From Pedobacter sp. KBW06 (GTDB taxonomy: Bacteria > Bacteroidota > Bacteroidia > Sphingobacteriales > Sphingobacteriaceae): a stretch of 64,000 nt of DNA. Below are positions 43,010 to 51,338 of this stretch, piece by piece (the stretch's first letter is position 1; each line of letters opens with the position of its first letter). The notes beneath the pieces are model-generated. The model saw nothing but the letters and a program-made list of their open reading frames with translations, was not told the DNA's origin and did no database searches. Location: NCBI RefSeq assembly GCF_003852525.1, contig NZ_QAJL01000004.1, forward strand, positions 69,258 through 133,257, written 5' to 3'. Made by a program: the position numbers and the translations under genes.

Positions 43010-43810
43010 ATGAAAAATATACCGAAATTATTGGCTTTAATGCTCTTCTCTACCTTATTTTGGTCTTGTGAAAAAGTAATAGAAATAGACCGTGCCGACA
43101 ATGAAGAAAGGTATGTGATCGAGGGAACAATTACCAATGAGCCCGGTGTTTGTTCCGTTTTGCTGAGTAAAACGAAAAATTTTCAAGACGAAAATCGGTT
43201 TATGGGAATTAGCGGAGCAACTGTTAAAATAGCAAACAATGGTGTCATCGTCACACTTCCGGAAAGCAGTCCGGGTGTGTATAAGACCAGCACCATTAAT
43301 GGAACTCCGGGGCAGACGTATGTGATGACGGTTGATGTAGATGGAAAAACTTTTACAGCTTCCAGTACCATGCCTGAAAATGTACCTTTTGATGATTTTT
43401 ATATGAAGGCATCAGACTTTGGCAAAAGAAGGACAACTGCCTATGTAAGATATAAAGACCCGTTGGAACGTGAGAATTACTATTGGTTTCAGCTGTTTGT
43501 CAATGATAAAAAACAAAGAAACTTTTCAGTAATGAACGACGAATTTACACCTGGTCAGGAGGTAAATACAACCGTAAGTTTCCAGAATGACACCGATGAT
43601 TTGTCAAAGGATTTTAAAAAAGGAGACAAATTGGGTGTAGAAATGCACAGTGTTGATGCTTCTGCTTATCTTTACCTCCACAGTTTAGGTAACGCAGAAG
43701 GTTCCAATAACGGAGCTTCGCCAGCCAACCCGATAAGTAACATAACCGGTGGTGCTCTTGGTTTTTTCAGTGCTCACACCGTTCAAAAAAGAACTTTAGT
43801 GATACCGTAA
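43010..43810 (+). CDS. DUF4249 lipoprotein
   Basis: A 266-residue lipoprotein of a family that usually accompanies TonB receptors in Bacteroidetes. The start ATG at 43010 gives a compact lipoprotein signal ending LFWSC (Cys20); the frame extends back to 42911 and overlaps the receptor gene, but those 33 residues would hide the signal. The mature part begins EKVIEIDRADNEERYVIEGTI and is beta-rich. It probably forms a surface-exposed partner of the upstream receptor, as SusD-like proteins do; that is inference. Confidence 0.85.
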   Translation: MKNIPKLLALMLFSTLFWSCEKVIEIDRADNEERYVIEGTITNEPGVCSVLLSKTKNFQDENRFMGISGATVKIANNGVIVTLPESSPGVYKTSTINGTPGQTYVMTVDVDGKTFTASSTMPENVPFDDFYMKASDFGKRRTTAYVRYKDPLERENYYWFQLFVNDKKQRNFSVMNDEFTPGQEVNTTVSFQNDTDDLSKDFKKGDKLGVEMHSVDASAYLYLHSLGNAEGSNNGASPANPISNITGGALGFFSAHTVQKRTLVIP

Positions 43811-43812
43811 AA

Positions 43813-44703
43813 ATGAATGAACTATTAGACAAAAACCTAAGTATAGTTTCCCTCTTTGGATTTGTTATTCTACTTACTCTAGTAGAAATGTACTTCAGTT
43901 ATGCCCATGATAAAAAGGTTTATCATGGGCGTGATACCTGGACCAATGTTTACCTGATGACCGCCGCTTTTGTGATCAACCTGACCATGAAAACCGGCAC
44001 ATTTTTCTTACTCGATTATTTTTATCACGAGTACCGTTTTTTTGAAATCTCCAATGCTTTCCTTTACTGGACGGTATTGATCCTGGCACAGGACTTTCTC
44101 TATTGGGTGCTCCACGCTACCGGACATTATGTCCGTTTGTTTTGGGCAATGCACGTTACACACCACTCCTCAGAATATTTTAACCTGACCACAGGATTTC
44201 GTTCCACCGTATTTGAGCCATTATACCGGGTATTCTTTTACCTGCCATTGGCATTGATGGGCTTCAATGCATTCGATATCCTCTTTGCTTACCTGATCAC
44301 CCAGATTTATGGAAATTTAGTACATACTCAGGCAGTCGGCAAACTACACCCTATTATTGAATATATTTTAGTCACCCCTTCCCATCACCGTGTTCATCAC
44401 GCAAGCAATGTCCGCTATCTGGATAAAAACATGGGCATGGTCCTGATATTATGGGATAGAATGTTTGGCACTTTTCAGGAAGAAATTCCAGGAGAAGAAA
44501 TCAAATACGGATTGACCAGTAAACCGGAGCCGGGAGCCGTAAACATCATTTTCCATGAACTGATTGCGCTTTCCGACGATGTAAAACGGGCACCAGGCTG
44601 GAAGAACAAGATAAAATACATGTTTTATCCTCCGGGATGGAGCCACAACGGAGAGAGTAAGACATCCAAGAGTCTGCAAAAGGAACTAATTGATCAATCC
44701 TGA
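43813..44703 (+). CDS. Sterol desaturase/fatty acid hydroxylase family protein
   Basis: A 296-residue di-iron membrane oxygenase-like protein with several transmembrane helices. The histidine boxes are HATGH (101-105), HVTHHSSEY (114-122) and HHRVHHASN (about 196-204). Members hydroxylate or desaturate lipids, sterols or carotenoids; the substrate is not evident. The ATG lies two bases after the DUF4249 stop, so it is translated from the same message as the receptor cluster, which is unusual for an uptake operon. Confidence 0.88.
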   Translation: MNELLDKNLSIVSLFGFVILLTLVEMYFSYAHDKKVYHGRDTWTNVYLMTAAFVINLTMKTGTFFLLDYFYHEYRFFEISNAFLYWTVLILAQDFLYWVLHATGHYVRLFWAMHVTHHSSEYFNLTTGFRSTVFEPLYRVFFYLPLALMGFNAFDILFAYLITQIYGNLVHTQAVGKLHPIIEYILVTPSHHRVHHASNVRYLDKNMGMVLILWDRMFGTFQEEIPGEEIKYGLTSKPEPGAVNIIFHELIALSDDVKRAPGWKNKIKYMFYPPGWSHNGESKTSKSLQKELIDQS

Positions 44704-44779
44704 CCTGTTGCTGAATAATCTCCGGGTTTTAATCCGCAAATTTGGACTTAAGGAGCAGATCAATATAAGATCTTGAACA

Positions 44780-44836
44780 ATCATAAGCATGCCGCTTACA
44801 AATAGCGATGAACATGCTTATGATCGCTTCATAACC
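44780..44836 (+). repeat. Inverted-repeat element with CGCTTCATAACC tail, copy 2
   Basis: ATCATAAGCATG (44780-44791) is exactly repeated in inverse at 44813-44824, with an inner CGCT/AGCG pair, and runs into CGCTTCATAACC (44825-44836). The tail is identical to that of the element at 23327-23388 although the arm sequences differ. Confidence 0.7.
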
Positions 44837-44858
44837 GGTAAGAAACAATTATATTCTG

Positions 44859-45722
44859 ATGAAAAAACTGAGGAAGATCGTAGAGGACATCAAAAACTTA
44901 TCTGAGGGAGATTCTGATCAGTTACAGACACTACTCTGGCAGCTGATTTGTTATTCGCCAAAAATGCCGCTCCGCCTCCATCAGCAAAAATTACTGGATG
45001 AGGCTGAAATCAGCTCCTTAAAAGTACATGACCGGTATTTTAGCCAATCGGATTTAAACATCAATTGCTTTAAATGGGGCAATGGACCTGTTAAGGTACT
45101 GCTCAGTCATGGATGGGGCTCTAAAGGCGCTGACTTCAGTGAAATTATTGCCATGCTCAGGGCAAACAAGAATTTCGAAATCTGGTCTTTTGATGCACCT
45201 GGAAATGGAAGTTCCGAAGGAGAAATCAGCAACCTTTTTCTCTATGCAGAATCGATCAGACAACTCTTTATCCATGCAGGTAAACCACAGGTCATGATCG
45301 GTCATTCTCTGGGCGGTATGGCCAATGCTTTAGCCTTACAGCAAGGTAAAGAATATCCCCAGCTATTGATCAGCATTGCACCAATGGTAAACCTAAAGGA
45401 TAATTTCATTGCCTCGATGGAAGCAGTAAAGACCTCTAATGAAGCACAGGAAAAGTTCTTTACTGATTTTGAGAAACTATTTGAGCAGAAAACCGAGCAT
45501 TTTGTATTGAACAAGATCTACGACTTTTCAGATCAATTGAAACACCTGCTGATTTACGACTCAAATGACCTCATTTCTCCAAGCAGTAATATCGAAGCAT
45601 TTCTAAAAGACAATCCGGAAACAACAGCTTCTGCATACCAGGAAACCAGTCATTCGAAATTATTAACCGATCCCAGGGTGCTTAACGAAATGGGCCTGTT
45701 CATCAGTAAAAACATCCACTAA
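44859..45722 (+). CDS. Alpha/beta hydrolase
   Basis: A 287-residue serine hydrolase-fold protein. The nucleophile elbow is GHSLGG with S150; the oxyanion segment HGWGSKG is at 84-90; the acid is probably in YDSNDLISP and the base in ETSHSKLL. Closest in pattern to lysophospholipase-like hydrolases, but the substrate cannot be told. The 3' end overlaps the convergent DUF1801 gene by 60 bases. The repeat element at 44780 lies in its leader. Confidence 0.88.
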   Translation: MKKLRKIVEDIKNLSEGDSDQLQTLLWQLICYSPKMPLRLHQQKLLDEAEISSLKVHDRYFSQSDLNINCFKWGNGPVKVLLSHGWGSKGADFSEIIAMLRANKNFEIWSFDAPGNGSSEGEISNLFLYAESIRQLFIHAGKPQVMIGHSLGGMANALALQQGKEYPQLLISIAPMVNLKDNFIASMEAVKTSNEAQEKFFTDFEKLFEQKTEHFVLNKIYDFSDQLKHLLIYDSNDLISPSSNIEAFLKDNPETTASAYQETSHSKLLTDPRVLNEMGLFISKNIH

Positions 45723-46052
45723 CAGCTTCCTGACTAATTCAAAATCAATTCCTTCCAATCGATCAAACCGAACCACTGGCTTCCCCGGCTCCAGCCCCTG
45801 CGACAAAGCGACATTTGCATGCACCGCATCCTCCTTTAAGGTATAAAAACTAATCTGATTTTTCTGAATGGCGAAGGTCAGTGCTACAAGGCCATTTCTG
45901 GAATAAGCAGGCATTCCGCAGGCCATATGTTCCTCGTATCCGATCAGCACTTCTTTACACAATGCCCTTACCATCGCCGGCAGGGCAACCCTTTTTTCAG
46001 GAATCTCTAGAAAGTATTCATCTACAGTTGCTGCTTTGCTTTTCATCTCCAT
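45663..46052 (-). CDS. DUF1801 (YdhG-like) protein
   Basis: A 129-residue protein with the DUF1801 pattern: TVDEYFLEIPEKR, GYEEHMACGMPAYSRNGLVAL, and the FYTLKE strand. Some members are described as frataxin-like iron chaperones, but that is not shown for this branch. The last 20 codons overlap the 3' end of the alpha/beta hydrolase on the other strand; the core domain is complete without them. Stands alone. Confidence 0.85.
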   Translation of the reverse strand: MEMKSKAATVDEYFLEIPEKRVALPAMVRALCKEVLIGYEEHMACGMPAYSRNGLVALTFAIQKNQISFYTLKEDAVHANVALSQGLEPGKPVVRFDRLEGIDFELVRKLLVDVFTDEQAHFVKHPGIG

Positions 46053-46114
46053 CCTTGCTAAGCTGTAAAATTAATAAAAATCCTTCTTTTCCCTGATGAC
46101 AATCAAGGGTAAAA

Positions 46115-46128
46115 GTGATCATTATCAC
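46115..46128. promoter_or_regulatory. CRP/FNR-like dyad upstream of the CoA-transferase
   Basis: GTGAT-CATT-ATCAC is a 5-4-5 palindrome, equal to GTGA-N6-TCAC, the half-site layout of CRP/FNR-family operators. It lies 132 bases before the CoA-transferase ATG and 63 bases before the DUF1801 start on the other strand. No regulator gene is adjacent. Confidence 0.35.
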
Positions 46129-46259
46129 CTCTCTGCCTGGCAATTATCCGGAAATTTACGCTCAGATATAAATACCCATTCTAACTGGTTCAACTCAAAA
46201 TATAACTATCTTAAGCCAAATAAACATTTGATTAATTTCCAATAAAGCCCTTTAAACAA

Positions 46260-47540
46260 ATGAATTCTCCTACCTACATTACTGCAGCGCAAGCAGTACA
46301 AGCTATAAAATCCGGCGATCGCGTTTTCATTCATGGCAGTGCCGCCACTCCCGTTCATTTAGTGAAAGCCCTGCAGGAAAGACATGCAGATTTAAAAAAA
46401 GTAGAAATTACCAGTATTACCACCCTTGGTGATATTGATTTCAACGCAGCCCTTTACCGGGAAAGCTTTTTCTTTAACTCCTTGTTTGTTTCTGCCAATA
46501 CCCGGTCAGTGGTTAACAGTCCCTATGGGGATTATGTTCCTGTCTTCCTGAGTCAGATTCCCAAATTATTTAAGGAAGGCTTTCTTCCCATCGATGTCGC
46601 GTTAATTCAGGTATCGGAACCAGATGTTCATGGCTATTGTTCACTGGGCACCTCTGTTGACATCGCCAGGGCAGCCGTAGACACCTCAAAACACATTATT
46701 GCCCAGGTGAACCCCAAAGTACCCAGAACACATGGTGATGGCTTTGTACACATCAGTAAGTTCCAGTCATTGGTCTGGCATGAAGAAGAACTGCCGGAAG
46801 TAGATTATGGTGCCAAAACAAGTGAAGCTATGGTAACCATAGGAGCGAATATCGCCTCCCTTGTAGAAGATGGCGCGACCTTACAGTTGGGAATTGGCGG
46901 AATACCTGATCAGGTATTGAAAAACCTGAGCAATCATAAGAACCTTGGACTACATACAGAGATGCTTTCCGATGGTGTGATCCCATTGATACAAAATGGT
47001 GTGATCAACAACAGCCTTAAAAAAATAAACCGGGGTAAGTCCATTACCTCCTTTATGATCGGAACAAAAAAACTATACGATTTTGTTGATGATAATCCCA
47101 GCATCAGGGTCATGGATATTTCCTATGCCAACGACACCAGTATCATCCGCCAAAACCCTAAGGTTACAGCCATCAATTCTGCTATTGAGCTGGATTTAAC
47201 CGGACAGATCTGTGCAGACTCTATGGGTACCTATCAATATTCAGGAATTGGCGGACAAATGGACTTCATTCATGGCGCCTCTCTCTCTGAGGGTGGAAAA
47301 CCCATCATTGCCCTTCCATCCATTACTTCAAAGGGGATTTCCAGGATCGTACCTTTTTTGAAAGAAGGTGCCGGAGTGGTGACAACAAGGGGGCATGTTC
47401 ACTGGGTGGTTACCGAGTACGGTAAGGTGAACCTGTTTGGCAAAAGTTTAAAGCAAAGAGCAACGGCATTAATCAGTCTTGCCCACCCAATGCATCGTGA
47501 AACACTGGAACGGGCGTTTCACGACCGTTTTAATGCTTAG
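46260..47540 (+). CDS. Acetyl-CoA hydrolase/CoA-transferase (4-hydroxybutyrate or acetate CoA-transferase type)
   Basis: A 426-residue family I CoA-transferase that moves CoA between short acyl groups through a glutamyl-CoA intermediate. The catalytic glutamate is E234 in LHTEMLSDGV; GIGGIPDQVL (211-220) and SIGG-like SGIGGQMDFIHGA form the CoA loops. Length and motif match the 4-hydroxybutyrate CoA-transferase branch more than the long succinyl-CoA:acetate enzymes; the true donor and acceptor are not determined. Monocistronic with a strong palindromic terminator. Confidence 0.9.
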   Translation: MNSPTYITAAQAVQAIKSGDRVFIHGSAATPVHLVKALQERHADLKKVEITSITTLGDIDFNAALYRESFFFNSLFVSANTRSVVNSPYGDYVPVFLSQIPKLFKEGFLPIDVALIQVSEPDVHGYCSLGTSVDIARAAVDTSKHIIAQVNPKVPRTHGDGFVHISKFQSLVWHEEELPEVDYGAKTSEAMVTIGANIASLVEDGATLQLGIGGIPDQVLKNLSNHKNLGLHTEMLSDGVIPLIQNGVINNSLKKINRGKSITSFMIGTKKLYDFVDDNPSIRVMDISYANDTSIIRQNPKVTAINSAIELDLTGQICADSMGTYQYSGIGGQMDFIHGASLSEGGKPIIALPSITSKGISRIVPFLKEGAGVVTTRGHVHWVVTEYGKVNLFGKSLKQRATALISLAHPMHRETLERAFHDRFNA

Positions 47541-47560
47541 AATCAAGCAGTTCCCCTTCG

Positions 47561-47608
47561 ATATGAAGCAAAAAAATACCTAATATTAGGTATTTTTTTG
47601 CTTCATAT
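47561..47608. terminator. Perfect 48-base palindrome acting as a bidirectional terminator
   Basis: Bases 47561-47584 are exactly complementary to 47585-47608 with no spacer (centre TAATATTA). The arms contain GAAGCAAAAAAATACC, so each transcript strand gains a U tract inside the stem. It lies between the CoA-transferase and the convergent FMN reductase operon. Confidence 0.8.
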
Positions 47609-47695
47609 AAAGAAATACATTTGACATAAGCTATACATAAATATAGTTATTTAGGGGAGATTAATAAGGATAAGCCGGAGGGGGATTCTTCCGGT

Positions 47696-48232
47696 TTATT
47701 TTTTTAGTCCTTCCCTGAGTCCCTTTATCTTAGTGATAAAATCTGCTCTCAGCTCCGGATGAATGATCCCTTCTTTTTCTTCAAAATTCTGATTAAAAGA
47801 AGGAAGAGAAAAAGTATCGAGAATATTCGCACTACATTTCGGAAAATAGGCTTTCGCGGAATTCATCACATTCCCCCCACCAAAGCCTCCCGGAGAAGTA
47901 CTCATCAGCAACATTGGCTTATTCTGAAAAAACTTTCCATTAATGCGGGAACACCAGTCCATGACATTCTTAAAGGCGGTGGTATAGCTGTTGTTATGTT
48001 CTGCCAGTGATACGATCATCAGGTCGCATGCCGAAATAAGTTCCAGCAACTGATGGGCTTTATGAGGATAGCCATCATTACGTTCTCTATCCACAGAAAA
48101 AAGCGGCATTTCAAAATCATTCAAATCCAAAAGAGTGATCTTTTCCTCGTCAAAATAGGAAAGCGTATGAATAACTAATTTTCTATTGATCGATCTGCTG
48201 CTGTTACTTCCTGCAAAGGCCAAAATTTTCAT
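47696..48232 (-). CDS. NAD(P)H-dependent FMN reductase-like flavoprotein
   Basis: A 178-residue flavodoxin-fold oxidoreductase. The FMN phosphate loop is AGSNSSRSINRK (7-18), followed by PLFSVDRE, SLAEHNNSYTTAFKNVMDW and MSTSPGGFGGGNVM, all typical of the SsuE/ArsH/YieF superfamily. It probably reduces quinones, azo dyes or flavin. It is the last gene of the pirin / GNAT / flavoreductase group, 17 bases after the GNAT gene. Confidence 0.9.
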   Translation of the reverse strand: MKILAFAGSNSSRSINRKLVIHTLSYFDEEKITLLDLNDFEMPLFSVDRERNDGYPHKAHQLLELISACDLMIVSLAEHNNSYTTAFKNVMDWCSRINGKFFQNKPMLLMSTSPGGFGGGNVMNSAKAYFPKCSANILDTFSLPSFNQNFEEKEGIIHPELRADFITKIKGLREGLKK

Positions 48233-48249
48233 CTGTATACTTATTTTAA

Positions 48250-48531
48250 TTAGAAAAGGACATCCTGCAAATCTGCATTCTTATCAAATACACTTTTGGC
48301 GAAAGGGCATAAAGGAAGGATCTTCACTTTACTTTCCCTGGCATACTGAACTGCTTCCAATACCAATGCCTTCCCTACTCCTTTACCAGAAAACTCAGGA
48401 CTCACTTCCGTATGGTCGATAATGATCTTCCCGGGACCTGCCCAGACATAGGTCATCAGCCCTGCTTCCTTACCATCTTCTACAGCCTTAAACCAGCCCT
48501 TTTTTTCATCATTAACCTGTTCGATATTCAT
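48250..48531 (-). CDS. Small GNAT-type N-acetyltransferase (YjdJ-like)
   Basis: A 93-residue minimal GNAT fold: a strand GLMTYVWAGPGKIIIDHTEV, the acetyl-CoA loop SGKGVGKAL, then a helix and the ILPLCPFAKSVFDK segment characteristic of the yjdJ subfamily (GNAT plus conserved cysteine). Substrate unknown. Nine bases separate it from the pirin gene upstream, so it is in the same operon. Confidence 0.9.
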   Translation of the reverse strand: MNIEQVNDEKKGWFKAVEDGKEAGLMTYVWAGPGKIIIDHTEVSPEFSGKGVGKALVLEAVQYARESKVKILPLCPFAKSVFDKNADLQDVLF

Positions 48532-48540
48532 AGATATAAT

Positions 48541-49431
48541 TTAATTTTTGATATTCTTTCCTTGTTCCGGAAGGGGAACAAAATCAGTCTCTCCCGGCAC
48601 TCTCGCAAAAGATTGTTCCAGCCACATGGTTTTTGCTTCTTCAATCCGTTCTCTTGTGGAGGCTACAAAATTCCAGTAAATGATCCTTTCTTCAGGAAAA
48701 GGCTCTCCTCCAAAGATGTAAACACTCGTATTTTCCTGCATCACAAATTCACAAAGTTTACTGTCTTTAGCCACCAGAATCTGTTTCGGCCCGTAAGTAT
48801 AACCTTCACTTTCAATTGCTCCTTCCAGGATGTACAAAGCACTTTCCCCGAACAAATCGGCACCGATGGTCACCGTCTTCCGGCTGATTGTTTTCAATTC
48901 CAGGAAATAAAGCGGACTATACACGGGAACCGGGGATTTTCTTCCGAAAGCTTCGCCGGCTATCAGTTTAAAAGCGATACCGTTTTCCTCCCATGAGGGA
49001 ATATCTTCCTCTCCGGCATGGTAGAATTCGGGTGCCATTTTTTCCAGTGCGGTAGGTAGTGCCACCCAGATCTGAAGTCCATGAAGCATTTTGTCCGAAT
49101 CCCTAAGATAGGAAGGTGTCCGCTCAGAATGAACAATTCCACTTCCTGCAGTCATCCAGTTCACTTGCCCCGGTTTTATTTCTACCTCAGTTCCAAGGCT
49201 GTCTTTATGCATAATGCTCCCTTCAAAAAGATAGGTAAGCGTAGAAAGACCAATGTGTGGATGAGGTGGCACATCTAAATTCTCGTGGTCACTCAGGCAA
49301 ATTGGACCCATATGATCAATAAATGAAAAAGGTCCTACCATTCTCTTCTCCCGGAATGGTAAAAGTCTGCCTACCATAAAATTGCCAATATTACTTGGCC
49401 TTTCCTCAATAATCAATTTAATATTTGACAT
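48541..49431 (-). CDS. Pirin-family protein
   Basis: A 296-residue bicupin. The metal ligands expected from the pirin family are in place: H57 and H59 in PPHPHIGL, H101 and E103 in GIVHSERTP. Pirins act as quercetinases or redox-responsive cofactors. First gene of a short operon with a GNAT protein and a flavoreductase, a combination that suggests defence against quinones or phenolics (inference). Confidence 0.93.
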   Translation of the reverse strand: MSNIKLIIEERPSNIGNFMVGRLLPFREKRMVGPFSFIDHMGPICLSDHENLDVPPHPHIGLSTLTYLFEGSIMHKDSLGTEVEIKPGQVNWMTAGSGIVHSERTPSYLRDSDKMLHGLQIWVALPTALEKMAPEFYHAGEEDIPSWEENGIAFKLIAGEAFGRKSPVPVYSPLYFLELKTISRKTVTIGADLFGESALYILEGAIESEGYTYGPKQILVAKDSKLCEFVMQENTSVYIFGGEPFPEERIIYWNFVASTRERIEEAKTMWLEQSFARVPGETDFVPLPEQGKNIKN

Positions 49432-49544
49432 GCTGATTTAGATTTTGTATCCCACCATTGCTTCTTTTGGCAAAGCCTGATTTTAAACCCTAAGTTAAGA
49501 TTAAATGTTCGCCTTATGAAGCAGAAAGCAGACTTTGCCCTAAA

Positions 49545-49582
49545 AACAAAACGTCCGGCCTCCAAAAAAGGGAAGCCGGACG
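49545..49582 (-). terminator. Terminator of the aldo/keto reductase gene
   Basis: Minus-strand CGTCCGGC pairs with GCCGGACG (49575-49582 with 49552-49559) and is followed by TTTTGTTTTT. It separates the mdaB-AKR unit from the pirin promoter region. Confidence 0.75.
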
Positions 49583-49605
49583 CCTGCTGTAACCTGATCT
49601 GCCTA

Positions 49606-50592
49606 TCAGCTGATCTTATTCAATTGTTCGTTGATATAATCAATTTCATCTCTTTTAAAAGTGATGTCCATTGCTTTGGCATTGTCAATGGCCTGATCTG
49701 CATCTCTGGCTCCGGCCAATACGATAGTGATTCCCGGCTGAAGGGTAGTCCAGCGCAAAACCAACTGGGATAAGGAAGCATTTTTCGCATCGGCGATGGG
49801 CTGAATGGCCGTTAAAAAGCTTTTCACCTTTTCTGCATCAAACTGACCAAAATAGCCATTTCGGTGATCATTCGATTTCAGCATCGCATCTTTAAAATAC
49901 TTTCCGGTCAGCAGCCCCCTTTCCAGTGGACTGTAAGCAATGACAGAGATGTTATGCTCCATTGCATAAGGAATGACATCGTCTGCAATACCCCTGTTGA
50001 GCATGCTGTAAGCAAGCTGATTGGAAGAAAGCGAGATCGTTTCATTTGCAGTTTTCATTTGATCAAGATTATAATTGCTCACCCCTGCTGCCCTGATCTT
50101 ACCTTGCTGAATGAGCAGTTCCAAAGCCTCCATGGTTTCATCAATCGGCGTGCTGGCATCGGGCCAGTGCAATTGCAATAAATCAATATAATCGGTACCC
50201 AGTCGTTTTAAACTTTCCTCCAGTTCTTTGATCACATTGGCTTTTGCCGCATACTTGTAAATTGGCAAGATCTTTCCATTGTCTTCTGCATCAAAAAAAT
50301 GTTCTCCTTTCCCCTGATTGCTCTGGTCCCATACCAGGCCAAATTTATTCAGGATCTGAATTTTACTTCTGTCTTTCCCCTTAATTGCTTCACCAATCAG
50401 CTCTTCACTTAAACCAAAACCATAAAAGGGTGCAGTATCAATGGTACTTACCCCATGATCTAAAGAGGCATGAATCGCAGCTATTGAATTTTGTTTCTCA
50501 TTTCCTCCCCACATGGTACCACCAATCGCAAATGCGCCGTAAGTGATCGCCGACAATTCCAGTTCTGATTTACCTAATTTTCTATATTCCAT
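49606..50592 (-). CDS. Aldo/keto reductase
   Basis: A 328-residue NADPH-dependent TIM-barrel reductase. The tetrad is D52, Y57, K83 and the histidine in LLQLHWPD; the cofactor end has VLAGARDADQAIDNAKA. It groups with the general stress/YhdN-like aldo/keto reductases. It follows mdaB by 17 bases and ends at a terminator, so the two form a redox operon. Confidence 0.93.
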   Translation of the reverse strand: MEYRKLGKSELELSAITYGAFAIGGTMWGGNEKQNSIAAIHASLDHGVSTIDTAPFYGFGLSEELIGEAIKGKDRSKIQILNKFGLVWDQSNQGKGEHFFDAEDNGKILPIYKYAAKANVIKELEESLKRLGTDYIDLLQLHWPDASTPIDETMEALELLIQQGKIRAAGVSNYNLDQMKTANETISLSSNQLAYSMLNRGIADDVIPYAMEHNISVIAYSPLERGLLTGKYFKDAMLKSNDHRNGYFGQFDAEKVKSFLTAIQPIADAKNASLSQLVLRWTTLQPGITIVLAGARDADQAIDNAKAMDITFKRDEIDYINEQLNKIS

Positions 50593-50609
50593 TTCTTTAT
50601 TTTCAATAT

Positions 50610-51224
50610 TTATAAGCTATTTTCTTCTTGTAACTGAGCCACAAAGGTTTGCTCCAAATGTGCTCTGTAACGTGTTAAATCGGTTTCGAGATCTGCGTTC
50701 TTTTCCACATCATGGAAATGAATTCCTGACAAGGGTTCCATCCCTGTAAATGCATTCATACGGTGAAACCCGAATAAAGGTCCTTCATCTACGCTCTTTT
50801 CATTAAAAAACTCACCCGGCAGGGTAAACGCTTCTTTAGGCGCATTCCAGGAAGTGGTCAACATGTATTTTTTTCCCTGAAGCATTCCTCCTGTGCCATA
50901 ATTGATGGCCGGATTCTCCGAAGAACGTCCATCACTTTTATAAATCCCTTTGTTATGTCCGGCGGTAAACACCACATCGATGTATTTTTTAAGGCCGTGT
51001 GGTACCTGGAACCACCAGATCGGTGTATGATAAATCACGACATCTGCCCAGGTATATTTCTCTACTTCTTCTATTGGGTTATAATCGTCATTTACACTGG
51101 TTGTTTTAACTTCAAACCCTGGCTGGCTTTCAAAGAAAGCAATGGTTTCTGCGGTTATTGTTGCATTGAAACGACCACCTGAATGACCAAAAACCTGTCC
51201 GCCGTTGATGATGAATATTTTCAT
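50610..51224 (-). CDS. mdaB: NADPH:quinone reductase MdaB-like flavoprotein
   Basis: A 204-residue flavodoxin-fold oxidoreductase with IINGGQVFGHSGGRFNAT, YHTPIWWFQVPHGLKKYID and the TAGHNKGIYKSDGR segment that mark MdaB. MdaB reduces quinones by two electrons, avoiding semiquinone formation. It is divergent from a LysR regulator and heads a unit with the aldo/keto reductase; the LysR protein is its likely activator. Confidence 0.9.
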   Translation of the reverse strand: MKIFIINGGQVFGHSGGRFNATITAETIAFFESQPGFEVKTTSVNDDYNPIEEVEKYTWADVVIYHTPIWWFQVPHGLKKYIDVVFTAGHNKGIYKSDGRSSENPAINYGTGGMLQGKKYMLTTSWNAPKEAFTLPGEFFNEKSVDEGPLFGFHRMNAFTGMEPLSGIHFHDVEKNADLETDLTRYRAHLEQTFVAQLQEENSL

Positions 51225-51261
51225 TTTCTTTATTTCCTCTTTTATTTTTGTATTGTGACCA

Positions 51262-51269
51262 CAAAATTA
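51262..51269 (-). promoter_or_regulatory. -7 promoter box of mdaB
   Basis: Minus-strand TAATTTTG, 37 bases before the mdaB ATG and 36 bases from the divergent LysR -7 box, so one LysR-bound site could act on both. Confidence 0.55.
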
Positions 51270-51305
51270 TGGCAAGAAGATGTATAATTAAAATAACTTA
51301 AATCA

Positions 51306-51313
51306 TACCTTTG
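51306..51313 (+). promoter_or_regulatory. -7 promoter box of the LysR gene
   Basis: TACCTTTG matches TAnnTTTG, 25 bases before the ATG at 51339. Confidence 0.55.
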
Positions 51314-51338
51314 TATCATAATTATAATACACAAGATC

